A stretch of DNA of 64,000 bases from positions 1,178,001 to 1,242,000 of the forward strand of contig JACGCN010000001.1 in the NCBI GenBank assembly GCA_014905825.1, in the 5' to 3' direction. Shown piece after piece: positions 9,329 to 20,820 of the stretch (its first letter is position 1; each line of letters begins with the position of its first letter). The translations under genes were made by a program, and so were the position numbers. The notes below the pieces were generated by a model that was given only the letters and a program-made list of their open reading frames with translations, made no database searches and was not told the DNA's origin. Origin of the DNA: Lyophyllum atratum (Eukaryota; Basidiomycota; Agaricomycetes; Agaricales; Lyophyllaceae).

Positions 9329-12300
9329 TCACAACGGATTCTTGTCTTCGCCCACCGTTGCTGCAACATCCGCACTCTGTCCATCTTCGCTGCTTTCCGC
9401 TTCATCCGAGTCTTCTTCCTCACCACTGTCCTCTTCGTCTTCGTCTTCCTCCTCCTCGTCCTTTATGGTGACGTCCGAAGCCTTGCTGTTCTCCGGAGCT
9501 CCCGTCGAGACCCTCTCTTGTAGCTGAACCGGAATCTTGACTTCCTCCGCACCCTTCTGCGCAGGCTCCTCCTCGCTCTCCTCGTCTTCATCATACCCCG
9601 CGTCTTCGTCCTCCTCCCCGTCCTTTGTGGTGACTTCCGAAGCTTTTCTGTTCTCCGGAGCTCCTGTCTGAGGCCCTCTCTTGCTGGCTGAACTGGAATC
9701 TTAACTTCCTCCGCAACCTTCTGTGCAGGCTCGTCCTCGCTCTCCTCGCTCTCCTCGTCTTCATCACCCTCCTCCTCGTCTTCATCATACCCCTCGTCTT
9801 CGTCCTCCTCCCCGCCCTTTGTAGTGACTTCCGAAGCTTTGCTGTTCTCCGGAGCTCCTGTTGAGGCCCTCTCTTGTGGCTGAACTGCGATCTTGACTTC
9901 CTCCGCACCCTTCTGCGCAGGCTCCTCCTCGCTCTCCTCGCTCTCATCTTCGCCGCTTTCTTCTGAAGATTCCTCCTTCGCAGCGTTATTCGCAGCCATA
10001 TTCGCCTCCACCTCTTTGGGCGCATTGTCCTCCTTCTTACTATCTTTGTCCTCTTTTGCCTCTTCCTCACTCTCCTCCTCAGACTCTTCCTCCACTTTGG
10101 GCGCATCGTCCTCCTTATTATCCTTGTCCTCTTTCACCTCTTCCTCACTCTCCTCCTCGGACTCTTCCTCCACTGCATTTGCTTTCTCTTTCTCTTCCTC
10201 CTCCTCCTCCTCCTCGGACTCTTCCTCACTCTCACTGTCTTGCTCGTCAAACTGCTTGATCATATGAGCACCTATGGACCAGCATTTCTTCAAGTTCTCA
10301 AACTCATCCGGATTCCCGATGACACCGTCGCCCTTGGAGGCTGGCAACTTGTGCCACTGGCGGATATCGTCTTCTTCCACAATATCATCCTGGTATAACG
10401 CTGCGAGTATCTGTCCAAACAAGGGCAGCCGCTTCGATGACGCACAATGGCTCTGGGTTCAATGACGTCATGATCAGGGCTGTCTGCTCATAGAATCTCT
10501 CACCTGCAACACAGAAACCGTCTCCACCGGATCCATGCCTCCAATTTTATCAATCAGCCCTCCCCACCTGCCGATGACGCTTGCTATTTCCTTGCGCTGC
10601 GGCACAGCACCTTCCACGATCCGGATCTTCTCCACAATTTCGGCTACCACCGCCTCACGCACGCGTGTAAGTGGCACGTTGCTCGCCATGCGCAGCGTCT
10701 TGAGTTCCACCGCCGCGTTCTCCACAGAGTGGCCTTCTGCAAACGCCCGCTCCAGTGACTGCTTCACCTCAATCTGGAACTCGGACTCAGCCATAGGTGA
10801 TCCGGCAGGAAGGTTGAGCGGGAAGGATGTATCCAAGGGCACAGTGAGAGCATCGGGGTCTATATCAGTGTCGCCCTCGTCTTCGGATTCACTCTCGCTG
10901 CTCGAGGATTCCGAACCGTCATCCGAGTCATCGAGGTCAGACGCATCATCGGCTACCGACAAACGTTGTTTGAGGCGCTATGTATGACAGGAGGAGAGGG
11001 AAATGCGCACCGAGTCGCATGAAGCGCTCATTTTTGAAATTGCTGATGTCGTCCTCTTCCGCATCTTCGGGAAGGGTGGTCGGCCATACGATCGCATTTG
11101 AATCGTCACCAAGCGTTTTCGGTATCGAATCTTGGACTAGCGTATCATTTAGTACTACAATGAAATCGCGAGCAGCAATTTGGGCAGAAACGTACGAGAT
11201 TCAACATCTTCCAAGTCGGAATCTTCGTCTTCATCGTCTTCTGATGGTGCTTCGTCGGTTTCGTCTCGCTTCTTCGACAGCCTTGCGAACGGCTTGAGCT
11301 TGGCGGACGGCCCAATGACTACGCCATCACCAACGAGGCACCCCTTCTGAACCTTCGACCCGTCTTTAACGGTCACGTTTGCGCCAATGATGCTGCGCTC
11401 GACAATGCAGTTTGAGCCGATCACAGTACCGTCGAAGATGTATGAATTGCTAATGATGGTGCCAGTCCCGATGCTGCAGTTCTGACCGATGACGGAGGCG
11501 AGTACCTGGGCATTTTCGCTGATATGAGTGGAGGATCCGATTAGGGTGTTATTGCCAATCTTGCAGGTCCTAGAAACGCGCTTAATCCTTGTCACGTAAA
11601 AATGAGAGAGGTGGCTTACCGTGCAAGGACGACGGACTGATCCTTCGCAATGTATTTATTACCGCGTTCGTGGTCATATGCATGACCGCTAGGATGATTG
11701 TCGTCGGGTACCAAGGGAAATGTCCAACGGGATAGGATATCTTTACTGGACAATATATGAGTGTATAAACCAGCATATTGTAAAATCTTGCAGGTACCTA
11801 ACTGATTCGTAGCTTTTTGTGTCCTTGACACGCGCAGCATATCCATCCTTAGCCACGTAGCAGTGTATGTTTTTCATGAGCAAATCTGACGTCAGGATGC
11901 CATGAACGAAATCTCGTCGGATATCTAAATAATCAAAATTGTCCTGGAACAGCGAAGGGACCTGGAAACGCGAGATAAGGAGCCAGTCCGAAGAGCAACG
12001 GGGATCGATGACTGACCTCTACGGAACACACATCTATCGAACAGTCTATCAGGTCGTTTCGGATCTCAATCTCAGGATGGGCCGCCAGGACCTCCCGTGG
12101 TACATGGGCAATGGTGGCCTGCGGAAATGCAGTAACCGGTTCATAGTAGAGACACTCGGAGGTCTCTGGATCGAGCACAAATACAGACGAGTCGCCCCGG
12201 GCTCTTTAAACATTATCAGTACCGCCGATCAGGAACGGGGATGGACGAACTCACTTCGTCCGATGTCTTGCACCGCTCTCTTTGACCACCATAGTCATGA

Positions 12301-12875
12301 TAGCATCTTTATTGGTCTTGCGCCGCTCCTTGTGCACCCGAACGACCTCATCGATCCGGATATTGCTCACCAGATCGCCCATGACCAGGACGAAGTCGCT
12401 CGTGACCAGCCCGCGAGTGTAAATATCGCGCATAGCATCCCCAGGGGAAAACGTCTCCTTCGCGGTCAGAATGGGGACGATTTTTATTCCTGAACCAGGT
12501 TTTGACCATTTCGATTCCCTGAAAAGAGTATCAACGAGCCGTTCCTCTGACAAGTAGGGTTGCACATACTTGATCGCCGCTTTCACTTGCTCTGCGTAAG
12601 ATCGGCAAACCACGAAGATCTCCTGCACACCTGCTAGTGCCAAGCTTTCAAAGGTCCAGTCTAGCAGGGGGGCGTTGCAGATTGGGAGGAGGCACTAGAA
12701 ATCTAATCAACACGGTAGAGGTGATTGCAAGCGGTCGTGGTCTCACTCGAGGTCTACGCGCTGTGAGAGGCCTGAATCGTTTGTTGAAACTGTCTGCGAG
12801 AATGACAGCCTGCAGGACCTCTTCATCGTCGTCGATCAACTTCTCTTTGCCAGTGCTCGATGACTTCGGCGCCAT
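9329..12875 (-). CDS. GCD6: eIF2B epsilon subunit with long repetitive acidic tail
   Basis: Catalytic subunit of the guanine-nucleotide exchange factor for eIF2. Ten exons: 12747-12875, 12570-12694, 12255-12518, 12017-12203, 11798-11961, 11620-11745, 11196-11569, 11011-11136, 10504-10952, 9329-10452. Seen: the nucleotidyltransferase-like N-terminus (LQAVILADSFNKRFRPL, CNAPLLDWTFESLALAGVQE), left-handed beta-helix hexapeptides (CKIGNNTLIG, SIGTGTIISNSYIF), an acidic linker, and the C-terminal W2/eIF5C domain ending near SIGAHMIKQFDEQ. A further ~300 residues follow that are almost all Glu/Asp/Ser/Lys and include three imperfect ~55-65 residue repeats. Two extra bases in the middle repeat (near 9664-9671 and 9681-9687) break the frame. 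The other repeat copies lack them. The corrected length is about 1021 residues, well above the usual ~700-750. Confidence 0.93.
9425..9935 (-). repeat. Imperfect tandem repeats coding the eIF2B-epsilon tail
   Basis: Three diverged copies of a 165-190 bp unit, each beginning with the codons for EEPAQK and continuing through AEEVKI, VQ, QER, STGAPEN and KASEVT into an Asp/Glu run with GYDEDEE. Copies start (reading the minus strand) near 9930, 9738 and 9574. The middle copy carries two single-base insertions that the other two lack. Confidence 0.85.
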
Positions 12876-13310
12876 ATTAGCTTGTGAGGGCAGGAGAAAC
12901 AAAATTTATGACTCATAGACAGATGGACCTAAATGGGGTATATATCTTTATCCAACCAAGTTTGTCTAAACAGAACGGAATGTGGTCGCAAAAGATTACG
13001 ATTGAACCTAACTGACATAAAGCACGATCCGGTAAAGAAAGTATGTGGGTATGAGGCTCGAGCAAATGGATCGAGTATTAGGTGTGGAAGACGGATCAGG
13101 CTAGTCGTGATAAATGGTCATCAAGGTGTGTGAAGCAAATCGAAAAGCAAATCCGAGATGTATCGTAAAAAGAAGACATAAACTGCGATAAGACAATGCT
13201 GGAAAGCAAACCCACTCGCAGGGAAAGCGGCCAAGAGGAAACGATGAAGGGGAAGGGATCATGATGGTCGTTCGTAAACTAAAAATCATCAAACTCGAGG
13301 GTGAGAATGA
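12876..13310. other. Intergenic region 5' of eIF2B epsilon
   Basis: 435 bp between the eIF2B-epsilon start codon and the stop of the neighbouring minus-strand gene. It holds the promoter of the former and the 3' UTR of the latter. No other feature is seen. Confidence 0.35.
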
Positions 13311-14464
13311 TTATGCAGCGGCTGCCACAACAGGGGTGGCGGCGGGAGCAGCCTCGACGGGCTTAGCGACCTCCTCAGTGGCAGCGGCAGGAGCGACCTC
13401 GGTGGAAGCAGCAGCCTCAGGAGCGGTCTCTGAGGCAGGGTTCTCGAGAGGAGCAACCGGTGTGTGCTCGTCAATCTTGGGCGGGTGCTCGTCAACCTTA
13501 GCAGGGGTGGTCACCTCCTGCTTGGGCTTTGACTTGAAGAAGTCACCAACGCGGGCGGAGAGGCGGCGTCCAACCTTGACGGGCCTCGAGGCCTATAACC
13601 ATTGTGAGTTATGGAATCATGTAACGTGGCCAAAAACTCACCTTTTCCTTCTCCTCCTTCGTCTCGGCAGCGGGAGCCTCGGAGGCAACCTCAGCGGTCT
13701 CACTGGGACATTGATTCGGTCAAAGGATGAAGACATGAAATAACCATCGACAACTCACGTCTCCTTGACGGCCTCAGTAGTCTCCTCAGCCTTGGCAGGC
13801 TCCTCAACCTGAGCGGGCTCGGCGGCAGCCTCGGTGACAGGCGCGTCGGTAGCAGCGTCCTCCTTGGGAGCCTCCTCAGTGGCAGGGGCGGCCTAAATAG
13901 ATAATAGGTAAATCATCACGTAGCCATGTAAGACGGCAAGCGCACCTCAGCCTCCTCCTTCTTCTTCTCCTTCTTGGGGCTCTTGGGAGCCTTCACCTTC
14001 TTCTCAACCTTAGCCTTCTCATTCTTGAAAGGAGCGAGGAGCTTGGCAAGGAAGTTAGGGCTCTTGGGGCGATCTTCCTTCTTGGCCTCAGCCTCAGTGG
14101 CCTGGAACTGGTTATGAGTCTTAGGTCTGGACACAAGTGATCAAAAGGCGCACAGGCTTGGCGTCCTCCTTGGCAGGCTCTTCAGCAGCGACAGCGGGTG
14201 CCTCCGATGCGGGCTCAACCGCGGCAACCTCAGTAGCAGCGGGAGCGGCAGTCTCTTCAGCGGTGGTCTCAACGTTGGCCTGTTCCTTTGTGGGCATTGA
14301 TGAATTGGGGCATCTGATAGAGAAAGATGGCAAAGACATACAGGGGTGGCCTCCTCAACCTTGGGGGTTTCAGTAGCGACGGGCGCGGCCTCTTCAACAG
14401 GGGTCTCAACGGCTTTGACTTCCGTGGCGGGGACGGGGGCGGCGGCGACTTCGGTAGCGGACAT
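13311..14464 (-). CDS. Ala/Glu/Pro-rich low-complexity protein with a basic core
   Basis: Six exons (14342-14464, 14154-14285, 13946-14119, 13759-13892, 13642-13702, 13311-13592) join in frame to 301 residues. Function unknown. About 80% is built from Ala, Glu, Pro, Val and Thr in short degenerate repeats (TEVAAAPVPATEV, AAPATEEAPKE). Two ordered-looking basic blocks break this up: NFLAKLLAPFKNEKAKVEKK with a following Lys/Pro/Ser run, and RRLSARVGDFFKSKPK. There is no signal peptide or membrane helix. Codon use is strongly biased to C-ending and G-ending codons with a dominant GAG/GCC/CCC set, which suggests high expression. The composition resembles intrinsically disordered structural or stress proteins. 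An ATG 45 nt upstream in the same frame (14509) is an alternative start. Confidence 0.75.
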
Positions 14465-15462
14465 TATGGCAGGAATGCGAAGTGAGCTGGAAAAGGGTGC
14501 GTGAGTCAAAGAGGCGAGAATCAGAATAAGAAAGAATACGAACGCAAAAGGGTATTAAGTGCAAGAGAGAGAGGAATAAGCGTGCAACGCAGCCTGTGAA
14601 CCCGCTGGAATAGCTGGGGGAGTGAGAGAATAAGGAAGGAGGGATAGAGAGTCAGACAATTTTGGCGAACCCTTCTTTTTATTTGCTTCGCCATGTTTGC
14701 TCGTTGTTTGTCCGCGCTAAACTATATTTGCCTAAACAGGGTCGCGATCCCCAATCATGTCCTTCTCGCCACCGCATATTTTCTCCAATGCAAATTCCCT
14801 TGTCCAGCTTCCTGTGAGCTGTCTATGTCCCGGTCGTCCCCGTAGTCCCTCTCCCAAAGCCAAAAAAAAAGAAAAAAGAAAGAAAAAAACAATAACCGCC
14901 GCTTATCAGTGCAAATCGAAGCATCAAATTTTCTGCACAAGATCACGTCACCAAGAAGCATTGACTCGCGTTACCAGGTGAAGTGCCTGATACCTGGTCG
15001 GCCACCTTTGCCCTGCCAAATCTTGAGTTTCCGAAACCATCTAGAGCAGCTGCTCTGCCTCCTGTTCCCCGTGCTTATCTGGCGGAGTGAGCTCGTTTCT
15101 ACTACACTACATGTGACAATCCAACAGTAGCATCTGGTGCACATCACTTGTTTCATCTCACGCGTCCCTCGCGGGCGAAGGTCCTTGTTCGATAAAGAAC
15201 GTAAGGGCAACCTTGCCGTGGCCTAGGTCAGTGCTAGCCTAGCGGCTCTTTCACCTTCCCGACCACGCTATCGCTATTTACGGCTGTGGCGAGGGCGCTG
15301 TGAACTTGGCACTGATGTGGAGTCTGATCATACATTACCGCGTCATTGTTCCAGATACAAGGCTGTATTGGAGTCACCCTCATAGCATATAAACCCTGTT
15401 CCGATTCCTGGTGCCACGCCCTCCTCGCCCACTATTACGACTCTTCACGAACCTTTCCAGAC
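14465..15462. promoter_or_regulatory. Long divergent intergenic region
   Basis: About 1 kb between divergent starts of the Ala/Glu/Pro-rich gene and the PalI-like gene, one of the longest gaps in the window. It contains an A-rich run (14860-14890), CT-rich leader sequence next to 14465, and a TATAAA at 15388. No coding exon was found. Confidence 0.4.
15388..15393 (+). promoter_or_regulatory. Possible TATA box of the PalI-like gene
   Basis: TATAAA 70 bp upstream of the start codon at 15463, in a sensible position for a fungal core promoter. Confidence 0.4.
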
Positions 15463-16450
15463 ATGTTTGCTGCAATAACCCCTGTACTTCTCTTCATTGC
15501 TTTTATCTTGCTCCTCCTCGTCACACTCTCAGCCCCCATCATCAAGTCCATCTTCCTCTTTCGCCTTACTGCCAATGCTGGCTCAAGTTTCTTTGACACC
15601 GGGGCGAGCGGCTTCTACCAATTTTGGTGTATGGGGTTATTGTATTTCCTCGATAGACGTCTCGTGAGCTTCATTGTCTTCAATACCCTGGATGTCGACT
15701 TCTCAAGTCTATCCCCTTTAGCATTGCGGGGATTGACCATACTACGGCTGCACAATGTTCAAAAACTCATCTTGGATATACATTGGATAGTACTGTTGCG
15801 AGTGCCCTGTGAGTCTAATTCGCAGACTCGTATGTATCATCACCTGACAGCTTCAAATCCAAAGCCATGCAAATAATATCCAGAATATCGTATCACGGCA
15901 CCACGACAGCCGCTCTCGTCCTTCATCCTATCGGTACGTGACTACGTGACTACGCAAGCTCAGATTGAAGATAGGTCTCACGCCAAAGGCAGCGGCGGGA
16001 CTTACATTCCTTGCGTTCTTGATCTCGCTCTTCATCCTTCGTAGAGGATCAAACGGGACCTCTCGGTTGCCTTCCTTTTGTACACTCGGCGTAGGATTGC
16101 TCGCCGCAGTCTTAACGACCTGTCGTTTTCCTCATCGACGTCATATTCGTAGCTGTGGTCAGACATAGAGTGCGCGATGCGTCGGATGGTGACCTTCAGC
16201 TAAACTGGGGAAACGCAGTATGTGGAGTCCTTGATATGACCCTGATGCTGAGTAACATATCTGACCGTCTTGTGACAATCTCAGGTGTGGATGACATTGG
16301 GAGCCACAATCGCTCTGTGGCTAGCCATGGTTGGCGCTTGTGCTGGAGTGTGTGCGTGTGGGGGGCGTAGGTTCGTCATGAAAGCCATATGTTTCTAGTC
16401 GCCTATTAATAATTCCTATTACTTACAGCCGCAAAGAGGAAAGGTATTAG
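15463..16450 (+). CDS. PalI/Rim9/Sur7-family four-helix membrane protein
   Basis: Family members sit in the plasma membrane and act in ambient-pH sensing (PalI/Rim9) or eisosome patches (Sur7). Six exons: 15463-15663, 15722-15808, 15884-15933, 15975-16217, 16285-16370, 16429-16450. Seen: TM1 (TPVLLFIAFILLLLVTLSAP), an extracellular loop with FGVWGYC and Cys in TTAAQCSK, TM2 (GLTFLAFLISLFIL), TM3 (LGVGLLAAVLTT, then VVFLIDVIFVAVV), the sequence RHRVRDASDGDLQLNWGNAV, TM4 (TIALWLAMVGACAGVCACGG) and a short basic tail. One extra T near 15621-15627 and one extra base near 16115-16123 must be removed. The corrected length is 228 residues. The topology fits PalI better than Sur7, but the two are hard to separate by eye. 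Confidence 0.78.
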
Positions 16451-16830
16451 CGTAATTGGTGACCCTTGATCGCGAATCGCACATTTTCATCATCTGATGG
16501 ACAATCTCCAGACATATACATATGTATGTACAGCTACACTATTGTGATGGACATTTTCTATCTTTTTCCGATTTCAGCCGTCTGTAGCTACATCCACTGA
16601 TCCAGATATCACCTCATCAGCAATTCTGTCATGCAACCATCCGCTGTTTGTGATGTGCATATGCATAGGGTGCCAGACTTCGAATCATTTGCTGTACTGT
16701 AATACAACTTCCCTCTTGGATCATCATGTATCAACTTGGCTCTCGGGCTATGTTTTTTCAGAGAACATAATTAACATAATGGAACATTGTAGAGCTACGA
16801 ACATCCCGGTAACATCTGTCATGGCTTTAT
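16451..16830. other. Convergent intergenic region
   Basis: 380 bp between the stops of the PalI-like gene and NOP2. AT-rich, presumably two 3' UTRs. Nothing else is seen. Confidence 0.35.
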
Positions 16831-19297
16831 CTATACCGTGGTAGGTTTCGACCGAGGTGGGGGACGAAGTCCTTTTATTTTCATGCGTCTCCTCTTCGCC
16901 TCTAAAGTGAGTGGAGCTCGAATGTCAGTTGACATTCCCGGATGACAGGCAGAAAAAACATACCCTCCAAATATGGCCGATCTTCTTCGGAATCAAATCC
17001 GACGTCCTCTTGAACCTGTTCCACGGGTGCTTCTTGACCCAACACAAACGTAGGATCTGGAACCACAGCAGACTCATCAACGGGGGTGGCTTTTGATCGC
17101 TTTTCAACCTTGAATTTGGCGACATAGAAGCCATCCATGTTGTGCACATGGGGATAGAACCTTCTGGTCAGATTGACGCTGGGATTGAACGTTTTCCCGC
17201 GGTATTTGGTGTAGCCTTCGCGTCCAAACGACAGTCCAGTGTCGACAAGCTTCACGTTGGGTCGCTTCCGAAGCGCATAATCCACCACGGCTTCATTTTC
17301 ATCGACCGTGACTGAGCATGTTGAGTAAACGATGTAGCCGCCAGTTTTGGAGTCCGGGTTGACGCTATCGATGGCACACAAGATCAACTGCTTTTGGAGA
17401 TGGGAAAGAAGTGTGAAGTCGCGGTCGGACTACCGCAGGATACGTCAGCCGCGTCTTAATTGTGTCATATATCGTTCGAAAGTACCTTGTTAACTTTGAC
17501 GCTTTGGTCTTTGCTGATAACACCGGTACCACTACACGGTGCATCCAAGAGCACACGGTCGAACCCGCCCATTACTTTGGGGAACTCTCGGCCATCGTAA
17601 GAACACACGACAACGTTCTTGCATCCGAGGCGATGCACATTTGCCGTGAGACTTTTAGTACGCGCCTTGTTCGCGTCGTTGGCGAATACGACACCAGTGT
17701 TTTGCAGGAGAGCTGCAATATGTGTCGTCTTCCCACCGGGCGCCGAATGCCATATCCAGGACACGTTCATTGGGCTGAGGAGAAAGGGCTATGACGGGAA
17801 GGAACTGACGAAGCAGCCTGGAGCATATAGTGCCCAGCTAAGTACTCTGGGGTTGCGCCTGTAAAGTACATGAATACACCATCGCGAGTTGATAAGAACC
17901 GCCCAGCTCACCGATGGGAACACTACTCTCAAAGACTTGAAGTCCGACATTCGTCCATTTACCAATCGGTTCCAAGTTGACACCTCGGTTCACCAGTGCT
18001 TGAGCAAGATCTCGGCGCCTTGTTCTTAGGGTATTTGTGCGTATTGTTACGGGACGAGATACCTCGTTAGCTTCGAAAAATTCGATAGCCTGTTGATTCG
18101 TTCACGTTTCGGGACAAAATGCAGAATGATGAGACCTACCTCTGCGACAGGGAATAATAGGAACAGCTTTTCGGCCAAGAAGTCGTTGTATCCATAATAA
18201 CTGGCGATATCGGCAATAAGCTGGTCAGTGTACTCCGAACGTGAACTGAAAAAATGCAACGCAGCAAGTCAACTTCGTAGATCAGGCCCTGAAAGATGTG
18301 AAAACGCACCGATCCTTCTCGGCCAACCGCTTAAATTTGCCCAACACTCTGACACATTCTCGCATCCGGCGTTGAACAACTTGCAGATCAGGACCACCGC
18401 TCTGCTTTTCTGCTTCTCGCTCAGCAGATGTTGGCAGGTGGAAAGGCTCTGCATCAATGTTTCCATCTGCGTCGGCCTCTTCCTCCATGTCCAGGTCTTC
18501 GTCTTCTTCATCGCTAGCGGCGGCCACTTGAACTCTTCTTCATCCAGTTCTGCCTCAGCTGCAGCCTTCTTGTCCAGGGCGCGGGAACGAGCCTCCATGT
18601 TAGCCATCGTAGTACGACCTTCCTCGTCAGATTCGTCCTCATCAGTCGGATGCATCAGAGCTAGTCGGGATAATTTGCAAGGGCCTCTCGCTCTGCTTCG
18701 ATTTCTTCCGTTTTGATACCGGTTGAATCTCATCCGCTTCTTCGTCTGTGTCGAAATCAAATTCTTGGACGGTGCCTTGCAGCGGGTCATCGCTGCGTAG
18801 GAAAATATTAGAATATACTACAATGTAAGATAAAATTTCGGACGCACTCGTCGTCGCCTTCCATTAAATCGTCAAGGTTGCCAGTGAATCCCTCCAAATT
18901 AGCATCATCGCCATATCTTGAGGAGCACTCATCAGCAGCATTCAAATGAGGAGAAAATGGCCACGTACTCGTCGTCACCCATGCCCATTTCACTGTCAAC
19001 GTCCTCCCAGCCGTCCCCATCCTCCGAGCCCTTGTCTGAGCCTGGTTTAGCTACAACCTTTGCCCTTTCTGTAACATGCTTTCCCTTGCCCTTGTCCTTT
19101 CCAGTTTCCTTCGGTATGACGGGCTTAGAGGATTTTGCCTTGGTATCCTTGACTTTTTTCGTTGGCCGTGTGCTTGGTTTATCGTCAGAATCAGAATCGT
19201 TATCTGCCTTTCGTTTTCTGGGCCTTTTCAGCGTGGGGTATGTCTTTTTCTCCAGAGGTTCCGGGGCAGACTGTTTGGTTTTGGCGCGTCGTCCCAT
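16831..19297 (-). CDS. NOP2: Nop2 / NSUN1 25S rRNA cytosine-C5 methyltransferase
   Basis: Nucleolar SAM-dependent enzyme that methylates large-subunit rRNA and is needed for 60S assembly. Start MGRRAKTKQSAPEPLEKK at 19297. The N-terminal ~250 residues are Lys- and Asp/Glu-rich nucleolar sequence. After this come QVVQRRMRECVRVL and YTDQLIADIASYYGYNDFLA, then the Rossmann motif I APGGKTTHIAALLQ, the catalytic-cysteine motifs LLDAPCSGTGV and YSTCSVTVDENEAVVDYALR, and FYPHVHNMDGFYVAKFKV. The protein ends in a basic RRRMKIKGLRPPPRSK tail. Four spots need frame repair: 18640-18650 (one extra base), 18522-18534 (two extra or one missing), 17801-17810 and 17741-17750 (one extra each). Conserved sequence on both sides of each is intact, so this is probably a working gene with sequence errors. 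Confidence 0.9.
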
Positions 19298-19435
19298 GGC
19301 TCTGAAATGAAAGAGATTCTGTGCGCACTGCGGCGGTGTGGAAAAAAAACGATCACTGATCGGTTGTTTAGACTTGTTGACTTAGGAGCTCCCGATCTGG
19401 ATCTCAACATGTTATGACGCTATGTATTCTGTGGC

Positions 19436-20215
19436 CTAACCTATTCTCAATCCCAACACGAGTCCGGCTATGAATGAAGCGCGAGGCTGGAAGTCTGCGG
19501 TCAGGAAATCCACGATCCAGGTCCACAGTGAGGTGACTGTCGGGGCCTTCTTGCGACCGGTCTCTTCTGTAGAGTAAAACGCCTTCTCAAATCGCGTCGC
19601 CATCCTTCCCCAATCAACACGGACGAGGGATTTCGAGGCAAGGTACTGATATATTTTCAAGCATATGAGATATTGTTGGACATGGATGTTGTAGTATCAT
19701 ACCTGAAGAAGCACAAAAATCCCTCCGAGGAACCAGGCCGCTGCCTTCGCACCTTTCTTAATAAACACGCCAGCACAAATGCCGGAGACTATCCCAAATG
19801 AAAGCTGATACATCGAGAGCGTAGAGGACGGTGGCGGAGGGATCTCAGGATGTTTCTGCAGGGCAGAAGGCAAGGTCGCTTCTGGGAGAGCTGAAAACCA
19901 TTTTGAGGTCGCACACGAGCATCATGTAACAAGCCAAGTAGCATGCCCACCATCACAGTAGACCCGCGGGATACTTTTAGAGAGACTTAAACCTATTCCT
20001 GTTATTCCTGCGACCGTGAATAACAAGGGTGCTACCGATCTTTGCGTTGGGCAGGATTTGGGAGCTTGATGGAGGGCGATGTTCATGCGAGATGGAGAGT
20101 AAAATCGAGAACGGGCTTGAAGGATGAGGGATGAGGGTGAAGGAATCGCATTACGAGTTGTTGTATGTGCCCTGAAGCCACGAGTAAGAAGTGTGGCAAA
20201 GGAGGAGGACATCAT
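19436..20215 (-). CDS. FUN14-family mitochondrial membrane protein
   Basis: FUN14/FUNDC1 proteins sit in the mitochondrial outer membrane. In animals FUNDC1 is a mitophagy receptor; the fungal role is less clear. Three exons (19951-20215, 19703-19890, 19436-19645) join in frame to 220 residues. The N-terminus is Ser/Arg-rich and amphipathic (MMSSSFATLLTRGFRAHTTT), like a mitochondrial targeting sequence. A hydrophobic stretch APLLFTVAGITGIGLSL follows. The FUN14 core is YQLSFGIVSGICAGVFIKKG, AAAWFLGGIFVLLQYLAS, VDWGRM, and the last helix FIAGLVLGLRIG. No LIR-type motif (Y/W-x-x-L) was clearly identified near the N-terminus. No repair is needed. Confidence 0.88.
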
Positions 20216-20820
20216 CGTTTCTGTTCAAACTGTGGAACACCACGGTCACTTAACTTTCGTCAATAACATTGACGTCATATTTCTCACCACATGACTGACG
20301 CGCCGAGTCGTCTAATCTGGCATTTTAGAAAGGTCGACGTCAGGCACTGGCAGACCGGCGGCAGGCAGGGCGGTGCTTGTACGTGCCCTTAATTGGGAGT
20401 GTTTGCTATTTTTGCGTTCTTGACCTGACTAGCATTGTCCGTACTATTTATCATACAAAGATAGAAAATACGATTTAACCCCATGGCATGCGGCGTTATA
20501 TTGCTATTATAAGGTTCTGTGTACCTATAGAGTATGATTGACACGGGAGATTTGATCTTGGGCGCCCGTATAGTAAGTATTTTGAATGGCAGGTCGGCCA
20601 AAACACCGCCCGGGATGCAACATGTAAGGACTGTATTTCTCTGAACGCTTAGACTGACAACTGCTATCAACCCTCACGTCCATCGCTGTTGTGACTGTCT
20701 CCAGAATCTGCAGGCGTACCAGATCGGTCGGCAACGCTTCCTGGACGCTGGCGTATCGATAGTTTCAGAAGGATGCGAAACTCGCCGTGGGTATTGCGCC
20801 ACCAGATGACTGGTACTGAA
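20216..20820. other. Intergenic region
   Basis: 605 bp between the FUN14 start and the stop of the next minus-strand gene. Apart from the TGACGTCA palindrome no coding or RNA feature was recognised. A minus-strand frame over 20389-20670 is open but has no recognisable content. Confidence 0.35.
20270..20277. promoter_or_regulatory. CRE/ATF-type palindrome TGACGTCA upstream of FUN14 gene
   Basis: A perfect TGACGTCA lies 54 bp before the FUN14 start codon. This is the classic bZIP (ATF/CREB-type) site and its promoter position makes it plausible. An 8-bp match can also arise by chance in 64 kb. Confidence 0.4.

Noticed and set aside
9893..10267. Long plus-strand open frame rich in Ser
   Set aside because: It is the antisense of the Glu/Asp-rich eIF2B-epsilon tail (GAG/GAA repeats read as CTC/TTC and TCC), not a separate gene.
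10945..11015. Apparent frame break in eIF2B epsilon before ADDASDLDDSDD
   Set aside because: The acceptor at 10953-10954 restores the frame; the nearer AG only seemed to be the splice site.
20389..20734. Two overlapping minus-strand open frames in the gap after FUN14
   Set aside because: They give unrelated low-similarity peptides with no hydrophobic or domain pattern. Probably chance.
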